Of a stretch of DNA of 64,000 bases, positions 63,413 to 64,000 are shown piece by piece. This DNA comes from Jiulongibacter sp024742395 (GTDB lineage Bacteria; Bacteroidota; Bacteroidia; Cytophagales; Spirosomataceae). The stretch's first letter is position 1; every line of letters begins with the position of its first letter. The stretch lies in assembly GCA_965249455.1 (NCBI GenBank), contig OZ252236.1, forward strand, positions 1,054,001-1,118,000, in the 5' to 3' direction. Made by a program: the position numbers and the translations under genes. Under the pieces are notes generated by a model that made no database searches, had not been told where the DNA came from, and worked only from the letters and a program-made list of their open reading frames with translations.

Positions 63413-64000
63413 ATGAGAGAACTGAAGATTTTCAATACACTTACTAGAAATAAAGAAGTATTCACTCCACTTACTGAAGGATATGTAGGAATGTATGTCT
63501 GTGGGCCCACGGTGTACAGTAATGCCCACTTGGGGAATGTTCGTACATTTTTAACTTTTGATGTGCTGTTTCGCTTTCTGAGAAGTATCGGATACAAAGT
63601 TCGTTATGTAAGGAATATTACTGATGTAGGTCATTTGGTAGGAGATGGTGATGAAGGTGAAGATAAGATTGGTAAAATGGCTAAGCTGGAACAAATAGAG
63701 CCCATGGAGGTGGTTCAGCGTTATACCAATGATTTTCACGATGTTTTACGGCAGTTCAATTTTTTATCCCCTAGTGTAGAACCTACAGCTACGGGTCATT
63801 TAATAGAGCAAATAGAAGCTGTGAAAGATTTGATAGAGAAAGGTCTCGCCTATGAATCAAATGGCTCGGTCTATTTTGATATCAATAAGTACAATGAACA
63901 AGGCGGCAATTATGGCAAGTTAAGTGGCCGTATACTTGAAGACTTATTAAATGAGACCAGAGAACTGGACGGTCAGTCAGAGAAAAGGAATCCGCTGGAT
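63413..64000 (+). CDS. cysS: Cysteine--tRNA ligase (3' end beyond window)
   Basis: The first 196 codons of the gene, in frame to the window end. The N-terminus (LKIFNTLTRNKEVFTPL) and the catalytic core match CysRS: YVCGPTVYSNAHLGNVRT holds the zinc-ligand Cys and the HIGH motif (here HLGN), followed by NITDVGHL and the EGEDKI segment typical of the family. It charges tRNA-Cys in the cytoplasm. It is divergent from the sprT-porU-porV operon. The KMSKS part lies outside. Confidence 0.97.
   Translation, partial: MRELKIFNTLTRNKEVFTPLTEGYVGMYVCGPTVYSNAHLGNVRTFLTFDVLFRFLRSIGYKVRYVRNITDVGHLVGDGDEGEDKIGKMAKLEQIEPMEVVQRYTNDFHDVLRQFNFLSPSVEPTATGHLIEQIEAVKDLIEKGLAYESNGSVYFDINKYNEQGGNYGKLSGRILEDLLNETRELDGQSEKRNPLD

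Overview
The window is chromosomal DNA of a Bacteroidota bacterium, most likely of the class Cytophagia. The evidence is a SusC/SusD pair, type IX secretion (T9SS) genes porU and porV, a secreted protein with a T9SS C-terminal sorting domain, promoters of the Bacteroidota type (TTTG, about 19 bases, TAnnTTTG; clearest in front of the initiator tRNA), Nudix- and LuxR-type regulators typical of the phylum, and the absence of clear Shine-Dalgarno sites. I do not assign a genus.

Layout. 0-3.4 kb: a small biosynthetic locus with a type III polyketide synthase divergent from a UbiA prenyltransferase and a methyltransferase (cut by the window edge), then a DMT-family permease. 3.5-5.2 kb: era, a cold-shock-domain protein and an initiator tRNA. 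5.3-9.6 kb: a malonate uptake and activation operon (malonyl-CoA synthetase, MadL, MadM) and a vSGLT-like sodium/sugar symporter. 10-12.3 kb: recX and sppA.

12.4-23.3 kb: an eight-gene, tightly packed operon of unknown function. It encodes a secreted beta-helix protein, three tandem phage-tail-collar (MdpB-like) proteins, a GNAT acetyltransferase, two paralogous small proteins (one with a Tat signal) and a 1718-residue secreted protein carrying twelve near-identical 90-residue repeats. No phage structural or packaging genes accompany it, so it looks like a stand-alone envelope or surface system. It is the best candidate in the window for an undescribed system.

23.4-31.9 kb: a sulfatase polysaccharide-utilization locus (membrane-bound LuxR/TPR regulator, sulfatase, SusC, SusD). 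It is bracketed by about 150-bp imperfect direct repeats that each carry gene fragments. Deleting one repeat plus the interval would restore a simple convergent gene pair, so the locus looks inserted. 32-34.7 kb: a two-component system with a multispanning membrane protein and small proteins. 35-38.4 kb: a T9SS-exported metallophosphoesterase and a membrane acyltransferase.

38.6-42.5 kb: gyrB and a long-chain acyl-CoA ligase. 42.5-44.7 kb: an ECF sigma factor with a probable dual-membrane-spanning anti-sigma factor. 44.7-49 kb: ribD and three glycosyltransferases. 49-57.9 kb: typA, a type B carboxylesterase with a divergent Nudix-type regulator, an OmpH/Skp-like lipoprotein, a penicillin-acylase-family hydrolase and a rhodanese. 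58-64 kb: sprT-like, porU and porV in one operon, and the start of cysS. No rRNA, CRISPR array, insertion sequence or complete prophage was seen.
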